Assembly (NCBI GenBank): GCA_003518475.1
Contig: DOYO01000091.1
Span: forward strand, 422 to 7,599
Direction of reading: 5' to 3'
Length of the DNA: 7,178 nt
DNA from: Acholeplasmataceae bacterium
GTDB lineage: Bacteria; Bacillota_I; Bacilli_A; Acholeplasmatales; Acholeplasmataceae
Shown: positions 1 to 6,473 of the stretch, piece after piece
How the letters are laid out: the number at the start of each line of letters is the position of its first letter
How positions within the stretch are numbered: position 1 is the first letter of the stretch
Translations under genes and position numbers: made by a program
The notes under the pieces: model-generated
Database searches by the model: none
Told to the model about the DNA's origin: nothing
What the model saw: only the letters and a program-made list of their open reading frames with translations

Positions 1-261
1 TTCATGCTTCATGAGACGGTGACCATTCGATTGGTGAATTATACATTCAGCTACAATTGGAAATTATTGTCTCTTACCGTCATCACACCTGTTTTCTTTA
101 TGATTTACCACCTGTTTTGCAAGTCAGTTTACCAACGATACCATGTTTATAAAAATGATCGGCGTTTGAGTTTTGAACTTCCCTTGGGGTTAATTATGGG
201 ACTAATTTACGGGTTATTAATCAGTTACAGTATAGAAACAATGATCATTTTTATAAATTAG
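1..261 (+). CDS. Small hydrophobic membrane protein, C-terminal part (5' end probably outside window)
   Basis: I do not recognise this protein. The reading frame is open from base 1 to a TAG stop at 259-261. The first ATG is at base 4, so the true start may lie outside the window and no ribosome binding site can be judged. From that ATG it is 85 residues with two strongly hydrophobic stretches, about residues 21-39 and 59-84. They are separated by a hydrophilic, basic loop (residues 40-58, rich in K, R and Y), so at least two membrane helices are likely. It ends directly after the second helix. The next gene on the same strand, also a membrane protein, begins 73 bases later, so the two may be co-transcribed. 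No catalytic or family motif is visible and no function is proposed. Confidence 0.55.
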   Translation, partial: FMLHETVTIRLVNYTFSYNWKLLSLTVITPVFFMIYHLFCKSVYQRYHVYKNDRRLSFELPLGLIMGLIYGLLISYSIETMIIFIN

Positions 262-334
262 TATAGATTACTTTTCAAATTTCAGAGTATCAATCAGTAA
301 GTATTAAAATCAACTTGGAGGGATATGATCAACT

Positions 335-754
335 ATGAAAAACATCATTAAATTTTCACTAATCATCGGAGTATTTCTATCCATCTATTATCTAGGAGGC
401 CGAGTTATGACTTGGATTCAACCAGAACAGTTTATGTTTGCAAATTCTGCACTGCTTTTTACCTACGGAGGCATGACCGGATATATTCTATTCATCGTTT
501 TTATCGCATCTCTTCAATTTCAAAGCTTCAGCAACCTGAAGCTATTGAAACCACGCATCGGTTTGATACTTCATATGCTGCATTTCTTAATGACCATATT
601 CTTTGTTATTTATCCATTCATCAGTTTCAATCTTCAATTTTTAATCATCATGGCACTTATTTTCATGCTTGCGACATCCATGTTTGAGATTTTAACCGAT
701 AAAATCATCCAAGGATTGCAGTGCAATACGCTGCATCCCAAGAAGATTATGTAA
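335..754 (+). CDS. Hypothetical four-helix integral membrane protein (139 aa)
   Basis: I do not recognise the family. The 139-residue product is very hydrophobic, with four likely membrane helices at about residues 5-20, 38-60, 75-95 and 98-118. The C-terminal tail is short, basic and probably soluble (about 119-139, ending H-P-K-K-I-M). No charged catalytic cluster or metal motif stands out. The annotated start (ATG at 335) is preceded by GGAGG at 317-321, which is about 13 bases away and longer than ideal. A second in-frame ATG at 407 (residue 25) has AGGAGG seven bases upstream, but starting there would remove the first helix. The longer form is preferred because that helix looks real. A strong terminator follows at 781-818. 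The gene upstream, also a small membrane protein, is the only hint of context. Confidence 0.7.
   Translation: MKNIIKFSLIIGVFLSIYYLGGRVMTWIQPEQFMFANSALLFTYGGMTGYILFIVFIASLQFQSFSNLKLLKPRIGLILHMLHFLMTIFFVIYPFISFNLQFLIIMALIFMLATSMFEILTDKIIQGLQCNTLHPKKIM
394..409 (+). promoter_or_regulatory. Internal Shine-Dalgarno and in-frame ATG (alternative start)
   Basis: AGGAGG at 394-399 lies seven bases before an in-frame ATG at 407-409, inside the 139-residue membrane-protein gene. This is better spaced than the site before the first ATG. It could give a form 24 residues shorter, lacking the first helix. It may equally be a by-product of the codons for Gly21-Gly22-Arg23. Confidence 0.3.
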
Positions 755-780
755 ATATTCATTTTCAATATGCCCTTTTT

Positions 781-818
781 GGAGTAACGGATGCGTCTCA
801 CATCTTTTACTCCTTTTT
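781..818 (+). terminator. Rho-independent terminator after the membrane-protein gene
   Basis: GGAGTAA (781-787) pairs with TTACTCC (807-813). Inside this, GATG (790-793) pairs with CATC (801-804) across a small internal mismatch. The 3' arm runs straight into TTTTT (814-818). The U-tract lies on the + side only, so it ends transcription of the membrane-protein gene and insulates the nitroreductase promoter just downstream. Confidence 0.85.
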
Positions 819-834
819 ATTTGATATTCTGTAT

Positions 835-866
835 TTGTCTTTATGTTTTAAATGATGTAATATTAT
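835..866 (+). promoter_or_regulatory. Candidate sigma-A-type promoter for the nitroreductase gene
   Basis: TTGTCT at 835-840 is followed 17 bases later by TAATAT (858-863), and TATTAT overlaps at 861-866. Each hexamer is an imperfect match to TTGACA/TATAAT. The position, between the terminator at 781-818 and the ribosome binding site at about 873-878, is where a promoter is needed. In AT-rich DNA such matches arise by chance, so this is tentative. Confidence 0.35.
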
Positions 867-886
867 AGTATAGAGGAGATGAGCGG

Positions 887-1429
887 ATGAAACTATCAGA
901 TTTGATTAAAAAAAGAGTGAGTGTTAACAAATTCAACGAAAAGGAAGTCGATGTTGAACTTGTCAAGAAATTGCTTGATGATGCAGTTTATGCTCCAAAC
1001 CATAAAATGAGGGAACCATGGCGATTCGTTCTGCTTGAGGGTGAGGGGAAAAAGAAATTTGTTTCTGAATATGTCAGTCAAGTGGGTAATTTGCAAAAAG
1101 AAGAAACTAAACAATCGCTGTCTAAAGTTTTCTCTGCACCATTGATTGTTGCTTTTATCATGCCTGTCAATAAGGATTACAGAGATGAGTTGGAAGATCT
1201 TCAAGCTGTTGCCGCATTGATTCAAAACTATTTGCTTTTAGCTACTGAAGCCAATCTCTCCACTTCATGGAAAACTCCGAAATATATTGAATCTGAAGTT
1301 TTCAAGGAAGTGATCGGGTGCATGCCGAATGAAATCGTTGTCGGATTGATTATGACCGGATATACGGATTTGGATGTTCAACTGAAACAAAGAAAAAGAG
1401 CGGAAACCCTAGTAACTGTTTATAAGTAA
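887..1429 (+). CDS. Nitroreductase family protein, YdjA-like FMN oxidoreductase
   Basis: This is a small (180-residue) FMN-dependent nitroreductase-fold enzyme that would reduce nitro groups, quinones or related acceptors with NAD(P)H; its physiological substrate is unknown. It is a cytoplasmic homodimer in this family. The N-terminal K-R-x-S-V segment (residues 9-13), the A-P-N-H-K motif (36-40) and E-P-W-R-F (43-47) match the FMN-binding region, and the spacing is that of the E. coli YdjA type. Near the C-terminus G-L-I-M-T-G-Y (153-159) and a basic K-Q-R-K-R patch complete the expected pattern. The length fits this compact subgroup. The ATG at 887 has GAGGAG about eight bases upstream. An earlier ATG at 879 is closed within three codons by TGA. 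The gene is monocistronic, with its own terminator shared with the convergent operon, so a role in glycerol metabolism is not implied. Confidence 0.88.
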   Translation: MKLSDLIKKRVSVNKFNEKEVDVELVKKLLDDAVYAPNHKMREPWRFVLLEGEGKKKFVSEYVSQVGNLQKEETKQSLSKVFSAPLIVAFIMPVNKDYRDELEDLQAVAALIQNYLLLATEANLSTSWKTPKYIESEVFKEVIGCMPNEIVVGLIMTGYTDLDVQLKQRKRAETLVTVYK

Positions 1430-1450
1430 AAAAATTTTTAAGTGATAAAA

Positions 1451-1478
1451 AAACACCTCGGCTTTTGCCGGGGTGTTT
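1451..1478. terminator. Bidirectional terminator between convergent nitroreductase and Rieske genes
   Basis: The sequence is a 12-bp stem, AAACACCTCGGC (1451-1462) with GCCGGGGTGTTT (1467-1478), containing one G-T pair and a TTTT loop. Read on the minus strand the 3' arm is followed by an unbroken T-tract (the A-run at about 1447-1453 on the + strand), so it strongly ends the glp operon. On the + strand it is followed by only TTTCT, so it is a weaker stop for the nitroreductase transcript. The TAG stop of the Rieske gene (1479-1481) abuts the hairpin directly. Confidence 0.9.
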
Positions 1479-1802
1479 CTATAATTCAATGTAAACTTTT
1501 CCGTTTTCAACCTTTGTTTGATAGGTAACTGTCTTCTTTGTCGGCATCTTGATAAAACCGACATGGGCTTTATCCAAAACCTCACCGGATTGAAGATCGA
1601 ATTTCGCACCATGAGATTTGCACGTTACACTTTTGTCTTCAAGTGTCCCTTTACTTAAGGAAGCACCCAAATGTGTGCATCGATCATGGATTGCGTAGAC
1701 TTGATCAGCCAGCAACACCACCAGGATTTTATGTCCATCAATTTCAACAATTTTCTTGAAGCTTTTAAGCAATTCACTATATTCCATGACATAGTTTAGC
1801 AT
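1479..1802 (-). CDS. Stand-alone Rieske [2Fe-2S] ferredoxin
   Basis: This 107-residue protein is a single Rieske domain, expected to carry one [2Fe-2S] cluster and to move electrons in the cytoplasm. The ligands are visible: C42-T-H44 followed by C61-K-S-H64-G. They are His2-Cys2 ligands in the order and spacing of the family, within C-T-H-L-G-A-S-L and C-K-S-H-G-A-K-F-D. There is no signal peptide, membrane helix or oxygenase domain, so it is a ferredoxin-type Rieske rather than a cytochrome bc subunit or a full dioxygenase. The ATG at 1802 has AAGGAGG seven bases upstream; the in-frame ATG at 1787 lacks such a site. The gene follows glpK by 48 bases on the same strand and is last in the operon before the terminator. 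A role as electron partner of the upstream dehydrogenase is an inference from position only. A partnership with some other reductase or oxygenase elsewhere is equally possible. Confidence 0.9.
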   Translation of the reverse strand: MLNYVMEYSELLKSFKKIVEIDGHKILVVLLADQVYAIHDRCTHLGASLSKGTLEDKSVTCKSHGAKFDLQSGEVLDKAHVGFIKMPTKKTVTYQTKVENGKVYIEL

Positions 1803-1829
1803 TGTTTAACCTCCTTGAACTTTAGCCTT

Positions 1830-1835
1830 ATTATA
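1830..1835 (-). promoter_or_regulatory. Possible internal -10 element before the Rieske gene
   Basis: On the minus strand a perfect TATAAT lies in the 48-base gap between glpK and the Rieske gene, about 28 bases before the Rieske ATG. No convincing -35 hexamer is seen 16-18 bases upstream of it. It may allow separate expression of the Rieske gene, or be a chance match in AT-rich spacer. Confidence 0.25.
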
Positions 1836-1850
1836 CATCAAACTAAATTA

Positions 1851-3353
1851 TTATGCCTTATCATTATTTTTAAACTGTCTAGTTGCAGAAACTGCGATCT
1901 TCCATCCTTTAATATTCTTGGCTCTGGTAGCATTATCCATCTTTGGAGTGAATAGCTTTTGAAGCTTCCAGCTGCTCTTGATGTCATCGATTGAATTCCA
2001 GTAACCGGTTGCGAGTCCAGCAAGATATGCAGCACCAAGTGCTGTTGTTTCCATAATAACAGGACGTTCAACATCCAATTTCAGAATATCGGATTGAAAT
2101 TGCATCAGGAAGTTATTGCAGGTTGCTCCTCCATCCACCTTGAAGGATTGAATAGGAAGTTTGGTATCCTCTTCCATGGCACGCAAAACATCCATCGATT
2201 GATAGCAGATGGCTTCCAATATCGCTCTTGCGATATGTTCCTTTGTCGTACCTCTGGTGAGTCCGAACATCGCTCCTCTGGCATCTGAATCCCAATAAGG
2301 TGTTCCGAGCCCTACAAAGGCAGGGACGATATAGACGCCTTCATTTGAGGAAAGAGAAGTAGCAAGCTGCTCTGTTTCAGAGGAGGTATTAATCAGTTTT
2401 ATGCCATCTCGCAACCATTGTACGGATGATCCCGCGACAAACACGCTTCCTTCAAGCGCATAAGTGATTTCATTGTTGATTCCCCACGCGATGGTGGTGA
2501 GTAGTCCGTGCTCTGAAGTAATAGGCTCATTCCCTGTATTCATCAGCATGAAACAACCTGTCCCATACGTATTTTTAACCATACCTTTTTCAAAGCAAGC
2601 CTGGCCAAATAGTGATGCCTGCTGATCCCCAGCTATTCCGCTGATCGGAACTATTTCTCCAAAAAAGTGGTAAGCGATTGTATTTCCATAAACCTCTGAC
2701 GAGGATTTGACTTCTGGAAGCATGCCCATCGGTATCGTTAAGATGTTGCATAATTCCTTATCCCACTTCAATTCTTTGATGTTATAAATCAATGTTCTGG
2801 AAGCATTTGTATAGTCTGTGATATGGGTGCCGCCTGTTAGCTTGTAGACGAGCCAGGAATCGATGGTTCCAAAGGCGAGTTCGCCTTTTTCAGCTCGATC
2901 ACGAGCGCCTTCGACATGATCCAAGATCCACTTGATTTTAGTTCCTGAAAAATAAGCGTCAATCAAAAGACCAGTCTTGTCTTTAAATAATTGTGAGTAT
3001 CCATTCTTTTTCAGATCATCGCATATTTCTGATGTCTGGCGAGACTGCCAGACAATCGCGTTATAAACTGCCTGACCTGTTTTTTTGTCCCAGACCACGG
3101 TTGTTTCTCTTTGATTGGTGATACCGATGGAGTGAATATCCTTAGCCTTGAGATTCGCTTCAAGAAGAACCCTCGCCATGACTGCCAGCACGGTGACCCA
3201 TATTTGATTCGGATTGTGTTCAACCCAGCCGGGTTTCGGATAAATCTGTTTGATTTCTTCGCTTGCCATTGCGATGATATTGCTCTGATGATCAAAGATG
3301 ATCGCCCTTGTCGATGTTGTTCCCTGATCAATTGCCAACATATACTTTTCCAT
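1851..3353 (-). CDS. glpK: Glycerol kinase
   Basis: ATP-dependent glycerol kinase converts glycerol to glycerol-3-phosphate, trapping it in the cytoplasm and making the GlpP inducer. The 500 residues match the usual length of the FGGY-type kinase. The phosphate-binding start D9-Q-G-T-T-S-T-R is intact. So are T-N-Q-R-E-T (79-84), W-Q-S-R (102-105), G-T-I-D-S-W-L (162-168), the catalytic Asp in G-D243-Q-Q-A-S, and G-G-A-T-C-N-N-F (near 415-422). His229 in the Y-H-F-F-G loop (228-232) corresponds to the histidine that HPr phosphorylates in Gram-positive GlpK enzymes, so PTS activation is likely. The ATG at 3353 has AGGGGAG six bases upstream. The gene sits 21 bases after the DUF1667 gene in the same transcript, so kinase and G3P-oxidising complex would be made together. 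No disruption is seen. Confidence 0.97.
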   Translation of the reverse strand: MEKYMLAIDQGTTSTRAIIFDHQSNIIAMASEEIKQIYPKPGWVEHNPNQIWVTVLAVMARVLLEANLKAKDIHSIGITNQRETTVVWDKKTGQAVYNAIVWQSRQTSEICDDLKKNGYSQLFKDKTGLLIDAYFSGTKIKWILDHVEGARDRAEKGELAFGTIDSWLVYKLTGGTHITDYTNASRTLIYNIKELKWDKELCNILTIPMGMLPEVKSSSEVYGNTIAYHFFGEIVPISGIAGDQQASLFGQACFEKGMVKNTYGTGCFMLMNTGNEPITSEHGLLTTIAWGINNEITYALEGSVFVAGSSVQWLRDGIKLINTSSETEQLATSLSSNEGVYIVPAFVGLGTPYWDSDARGAMFGLTRGTTKEHIARAILEAICYQSMDVLRAMEEDTKLPIQSFKVDGGATCNNFLMQFQSDILKLDVERPVIMETTALGAAYLAGLATGYWNSIDDIKSSWKLQKLFTPKMDNATRAKNIKGWKIAVSATRQFKNNDKA

Positions 3354-3374
3354 AGTTTTCTCCCCTATTGGTTT

Positions 3375-3719
3375 TTATATTTCTATATTTTTGGTTGCTA
3401 CCATATTGACGCCTGTATTGAGTATATTTTCGATGACTACATCTCCTATTTTAACATTTTTATTGATAATCACATTGTTCATATAAGAAAGTGCTTCGAA
3501 AATCAGTGCTTTGGAAATCGGTGTGCTGGTTTTCACACTTAATCTCGGGATGGTTAGAGATGTGGTTCGAATGGTTGTTGTGAGTGTTCTTGTTGGATTG
3601 GTAACTTCAGCTAGACCATATTTTGCTCCACGCACACAACGGTTTCCGGCGATGTTGTTATCATCATCCGCAGTCAGATGACAGCCGACGGGACATACGA
3701 TGCAAATCATTTCTTTCAT
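3375..3719 (-). CDS. DUF1667 family four-cysteine iron-sulfur protein (G3P dehydrogenase-associated)
   Basis: This 114-residue protein of the DUF1667 family regularly accompanies GlpA/GlpB-like flavoproteins in anaerobic Firmicutes and Thermotoga. The N-terminus carries C6-I-V-C9-P-V-G-C13 and a fourth cysteine in G-N-R-C28-V-R-G. This resembles the [4Fe-4S] motif at the start of molybdopterin oxidoreductases, although no catalytic domain follows. The remainder (about 35-114) contains the family-like segments T-N-P-T-R, P-R-L-S-V-K-T and a C-terminal G-V-N-M-V-A-T. Its ATG overlaps the stop of the upstream flavoprotein gene (ATGA at 3719-3716), with GGAGG about seven bases before. Coupled translation and a subunit role are therefore likely. 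I infer it is the small electron-transfer subunit of the complex; that it binds a cluster is inferred from the cysteine pattern. Confidence 0.9.
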   Translation of the reverse strand: MKEMICIVCPVGCHLTADDDNNIAGNRCVRGAKYGLAEVTNPTRTLTTTIRTTSLTIPRLSVKTSTPISKALIFEALSYMNNVIINKNVKIGDVVIENILNTGVNMVATKNIEI

Positions 3720-4975
3720 GAAAGCACCTCCTCAAGCATCAGTGTGATTGGGCTGTTGTCAAGAAGATCCTTAGGATCGATGGTCAGCATTTCCATTTCA
3801 GCTGGTGCGATATATTTTGCTTTTTTAGTTTTAATGAGTTGATTGTTTTGAAATACCTTGAAAACGCCTTGCTCTATTTTTCTAGAGACTCGAAAAGATA
3901 GTTCAAGAGGCTTGTTTAAGTGATTGAAGTCGATGAGTTGTGGAACAACATAGCGGATGTTGTCGCCTACAATGACTGCTTGAAGATCTTTTTTCTTTTG
4001 ATCTTTATTCAAAATGAACTCTTTCGCACATAGTCCAGCTTTTTCACTTTCTTTAGAAACCCAGTCAACGAGATCATGGACATGAAGCGCATTGCCGCAG
4101 ATGAATAGACCTTCGACGCTTGCTTCATAATGCTGATCGACAATCGCACTTTTGGTGATGGGACTCTTTTTCATTTGAAGGGAATCAAATAGTGAAACGT
4201 CAGGAATCAGTCCTACGGATAATAGAAGTGTATCCACATCAAATACTTTTTCAGTTCCAGGTATCGGCTTAAAGCTTTGATCGACAGCTTGTATGGTGAT
4301 TTGTTCAAGGGTTTCATGACCCTTGATGTCTGTTACCGTATGAGATAAATAAAGAGGAATATCGAAATCATGCAGGCATTGTACAATATTTCTTGTGAGT
4401 CCGTTTGAATAAGGCATGAGTTCAGCGACGCCTAGGACCTTCGCTCCTTCAAGCGTCATGCGTCTTGCCATGATGAGACCGATGTCTCCACTGCCTAAGA
4501 TGAAGATTCTTTTACCGACAAGATAGCCATCCATGTTTAAATATCTTTGGGCTGAACCTGCTGGCATGATTCCCTTTGGTCTTTCACCAGGAATCTGAAT
4601 CGCACCTCTGGTACGTTCATAACAACCAGAAGAGATAATCACTGCCTTTGCTTCTATATTGAATATGCCTTTTTCAGTGCTGGATACCGTGATTTTGAAG
4701 TCTTTTTCTTTTTTGATGTCAACAACTGTTGTATCCAGTAAAAAGTCTATTTTCTTTTCTAAAAAGGACTCAGTGAAGCGTGTTGCGTATTCGGGACCGG
4801 TAAGTTCTTCCTTGAAAACTTGAAGACCGAATCCATTATGGATGCATTGGTTTAAAATACCGCCTAATGTCTTTTCACGTTCAATGACAAGGATATTTAT
4901 TTTTTCATCATGAGCGGATAGCGCAGCAGCTAATCCTGCCGCTCCCCCTCCAATGATTGCAATATCTATTTTCAT
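3716..4975 (-). CDS. FAD/NAD-dependent oxidoreductase, GlpB/HcnB-like electron-transfer subunit
   Basis: This 419-residue flavoprotein has the two-dinucleotide (Pyr_redox_2) fold. The N-terminal FAD site is I-G-G-G-A-A-G (residues 8-14) and the second Rossmann motif is G161-S-G-D-I-G166, expected to bind NAD(P). The acidic Glu185 near the end of the following strand favours NAD over NADP, which is an inference. Other family-like stretches are G-G-I-L-N-Q-C-I-H (38-46), P-G-E-R-P-K-G-I-M-P-A-G (129-140) and the late FAD motif G-L-F-I-C-G-N (289-295). The last 90 residues form a separate domain like that in HcnB/SoxA-type subunits. No CxxxxC or CxxC redox disulfide is present, so it is not a thioredoxin-reductase-type enzyme. 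It overlaps the genes on both sides by ATGA, with AAGGTG before its ATG. It probably passes electrons from the adjacent dehydrogenase to NAD or to a ferredoxin; the acceptor cannot be read from sequence. Confidence 0.9.
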   Translation of the reverse strand: MKIDIAIIGGGAAGLAAALSAHDEKINILVIEREKTLGGILNQCIHNGFGLQVFKEELTGPEYATRFTESFLEKKIDFLLDTTVVDIKKEKDFKITVSSTEKGIFNIEAKAVIISSGCYERTRGAIQIPGERPKGIMPAGSAQRYLNMDGYLVGKRIFILGSGDIGLIMARRMTLEGAKVLGVAELMPYSNGLTRNIVQCLHDFDIPLYLSHTVTDIKGHETLEQITIQAVDQSFKPIPGTEKVFDVDTLLLSVGLIPDVSLFDSLQMKKSPITKSAIVDQHYEASVEGLFICGNALHVHDLVDWVSKESEKAGLCAKEFILNKDQKKKDLQAVIVGDNIRYVVPQLIDFNHLNKPLELSFRVSRKIEQGVFKVFQNNQLIKTKKAKYIAPAEMEMLTIDPKDLLDNSPITLMLEEVLS

Positions 4976-6411
4976 TTTTTCACCTTCGTTTCCTCTACCA
5001 GTATCGGTGTGTTCAATCCATAGTAATTAATGTTTGGCAGTGGCTGATTGGTTTCTTTCGCAATGATCTTCAAGACCAAACTTTCGCAATAACCGCCCTG
5101 GCATAATCCGCTTCCCGCACGTGCGCGTTTCTTTATTCCTTTGACTGTATCGTTTCCAAGCGGACCGTGAATAGAATCCACGATCTCTTTTTCTGTGATT
5201 TTTTCACACTTGCAGACTAAATTGCCATATCGGTGATCTTCTTGATACAGTCTTTGTTTTTCATCGTCAGGCAAAGAATAAAAGGCTTTATGCTTTTGAA
5301 TGATTGGATTAAATGATTTTTTTAAAGTCAGATGATGATTGATCACTTCGTCAACCAAATATTTGGCAATCGCCGGCGCTGCTGTCAAACCTGGTGAGTC
5401 GATGCCAGCGACATGGAAGAAGTTCTTGAATTCCTTGGATTCTTGAATAAAGAAGTCATCATAGGACGAGCTGGCTCTGATGCCTGCGAATGTTCTGATG
5501 ATTTGGTCGAATGGAATATTGACAGCAAGTCTCTTTGTATCTTCCTTGATCTGATCCATGCCTACTCTCGTATTGGATAAGAGATCCTTTTCATCCTGAG
5601 TCGTGCTGGTTGGTCCAAGAAGGATATTTCCATGCACTTGGGGAACAATCAATACACCTTTTCCTTTTTCTGTTGGAAGCGGGTAGATGACATGATTGAT
5701 AAAGCCCTTGACCTTGCGGTCTAAGACAAAATACTCACCCTTTCTGGGTTTGATATCATATTGGACATTGGTTTCTATCATTCTGGCAATCTGGTCTGAG
5801 AAAATGCCTGCTGCGCTGATGACAGATTTCGTTTCAATGATGGTTTTGTCATTGATTGTGATTTCAAAATGGTTGCTAACTTTTTTGATTGCCGTCACTC
5901 GACTGTTTTTTTGAAAGATGACACCATTGTTGATTGCGCATTCCAATTGCTTGAATGCGACTTCCCATGGATAAGTGACCTTGGTGGATGGAAGAGATAA
6001 AACCTTTGTAATGGTTGGAGATAGATTAGGTTCTTCCTGAAGCGCTTCCTGGATGGAGAGCATTTTCATGTTTTTTACGCCATTATTCAGTCCACGCTGA
6101 TAGAGTGCATCCAGCATGTTTTCCTGGTCTATATTGTGTGCAACAACAAAAGCGCCTGTTTTCAGCAGAGGGATTCCAAAATCATTTTCTAAATCTTCAT
6201 ACATCTGATTGCCCTTCACGCAAAGCTTGGCCTTGAGGGTGCCTTCCTTGGGATCGTGACCGGAATGTATAATTGCTGAATTCGCAACTGTTTGATGGTT
6301 AGCGACATCATTTTCCTTTTCTAAAACTAAAACTGAAGTCTCATAGCGACTTAACTCTTTGGCAATCGAGGTACCGATGATACCTGCACCAATAATGACA
6401 TAATCAAACAT
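4972..6411 (-). CDS. GlpA/LhgO-like FAD-dependent dehydrogenase with C-terminal BFD-like [2Fe-2S] domain
   Basis: This 479-residue protein has two parts. The DAO-type flavoprotein part (about 1-365) opens with the FAD motif G8-A-G-I-I-G13. It has the family signature N-S-A-I-I-H-S-G (44-51) followed by G-T-L-K-A-K-L-C-V-K-G, and F-A-G-I-R (308-312) in the substrate region. The C-terminal BFD-like domain carries C400-K-C402 and C437-x4-C442, a [2Fe-2S] pattern also found at the end of E. coli GlpA. The likely reaction is oxidation of glycerol-3-phosphate to dihydroxyacetone phosphate. That substrate comes from the neighbours glpP and glpK, since by sequence the flavoprotein part also resembles L-2-hydroxyglutarate oxidases (COG0579). 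There is no membrane anchor. The ATG at 6411 has AGGAGGG about five bases upstream. It is first of three ATGA-linked genes and lies 72 bases after glpP. Confidence 0.9.
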   Translation of the reverse strand: MFDYVIIGAGIIGTSIAKELSRYETSVLVLEKENDVANHQTVANSAIIHSGHDPKEGTLKAKLCVKGNQMYEDLENDFGIPLLKTGAFVVAHNIDQENMLDALYQRGLNNGVKNMKMLSIQEALQEEPNLSPTITKVLSLPSTKVTYPWEVAFKQLECAINNGVIFQKNSRVTAIKKVSNHFEITINDKTIIETKSVISAAGIFSDQIARMIETNVQYDIKPRKGEYFVLDRKVKGFINHVIYPLPTEKGKGVLIVPQVHGNILLGPTSTTQDEKDLLSNTRVGMDQIKEDTKRLAVNIPFDQIIRTFAGIRASSSYDDFFIQESKEFKNFFHVAGIDSPGLTAAPAIAKYLVDEVINHHLTLKKSFNPIIQKHKAFYSLPDDEKQRLYQEDHRYGNLVCKCEKITEKEIVDSIHGPLGNDTVKGIKKRARAGSGLCQGGYCESLVLKIIAKETNQPLPNINYYGLNTPILVEETKVKK

Positions 6412-6415
6412 AAAA

Positions 6416-6473
6416 CCCTCCTATATAAATGAAAAGAGAAAAAAACTGATAACACCTGTTTTTTTTCTCTTTC
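6416..6473 (-). promoter_or_regulatory. Ribosome binding site and AT-rich hairpin in the glpP-dehydrogenase gap; possible GlpP target
   Basis: In the 72-base gap an A-rich arm and a T-rich arm (6433-6446 and 6458-6472 on the + strand) can pair over about 13-14 bp with one unpaired base. The loop is 11 bases. On the transcribed minus strand the hairpin is followed by TTTTCATTT and then the AGGAGGG ribosome binding site (6416-6422). GlpP in Bacillus works on leader terminators of glp genes, so a weak attenuator here would make sense. However, the stem has little GC and no antiterminator alternative is evident, so this is only a candidate. Confidence 0.3.

Noticed and set aside
412..687. 91-residue + strand frame inside the membrane-protein gene
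   Set aside because: It is in a different frame of the 335-754 gene, which has coherent membrane helices; the shadow has none.
896..1225. 109-residue minus-strand frame opposite the nitroreductase gene
   Set aside because: It is antisense to a gene with clear family motifs and has no family-like motif itself.
3111..3542. 143-residue open frame on the + strand opposite glpK and the DUF1667 gene
   Set aside because: It is antisense to two well-supported genes, spans their junction, has no good ribosome binding site and shows a cysteine/histidine-rich composition typical of a reverse-frame shadow.
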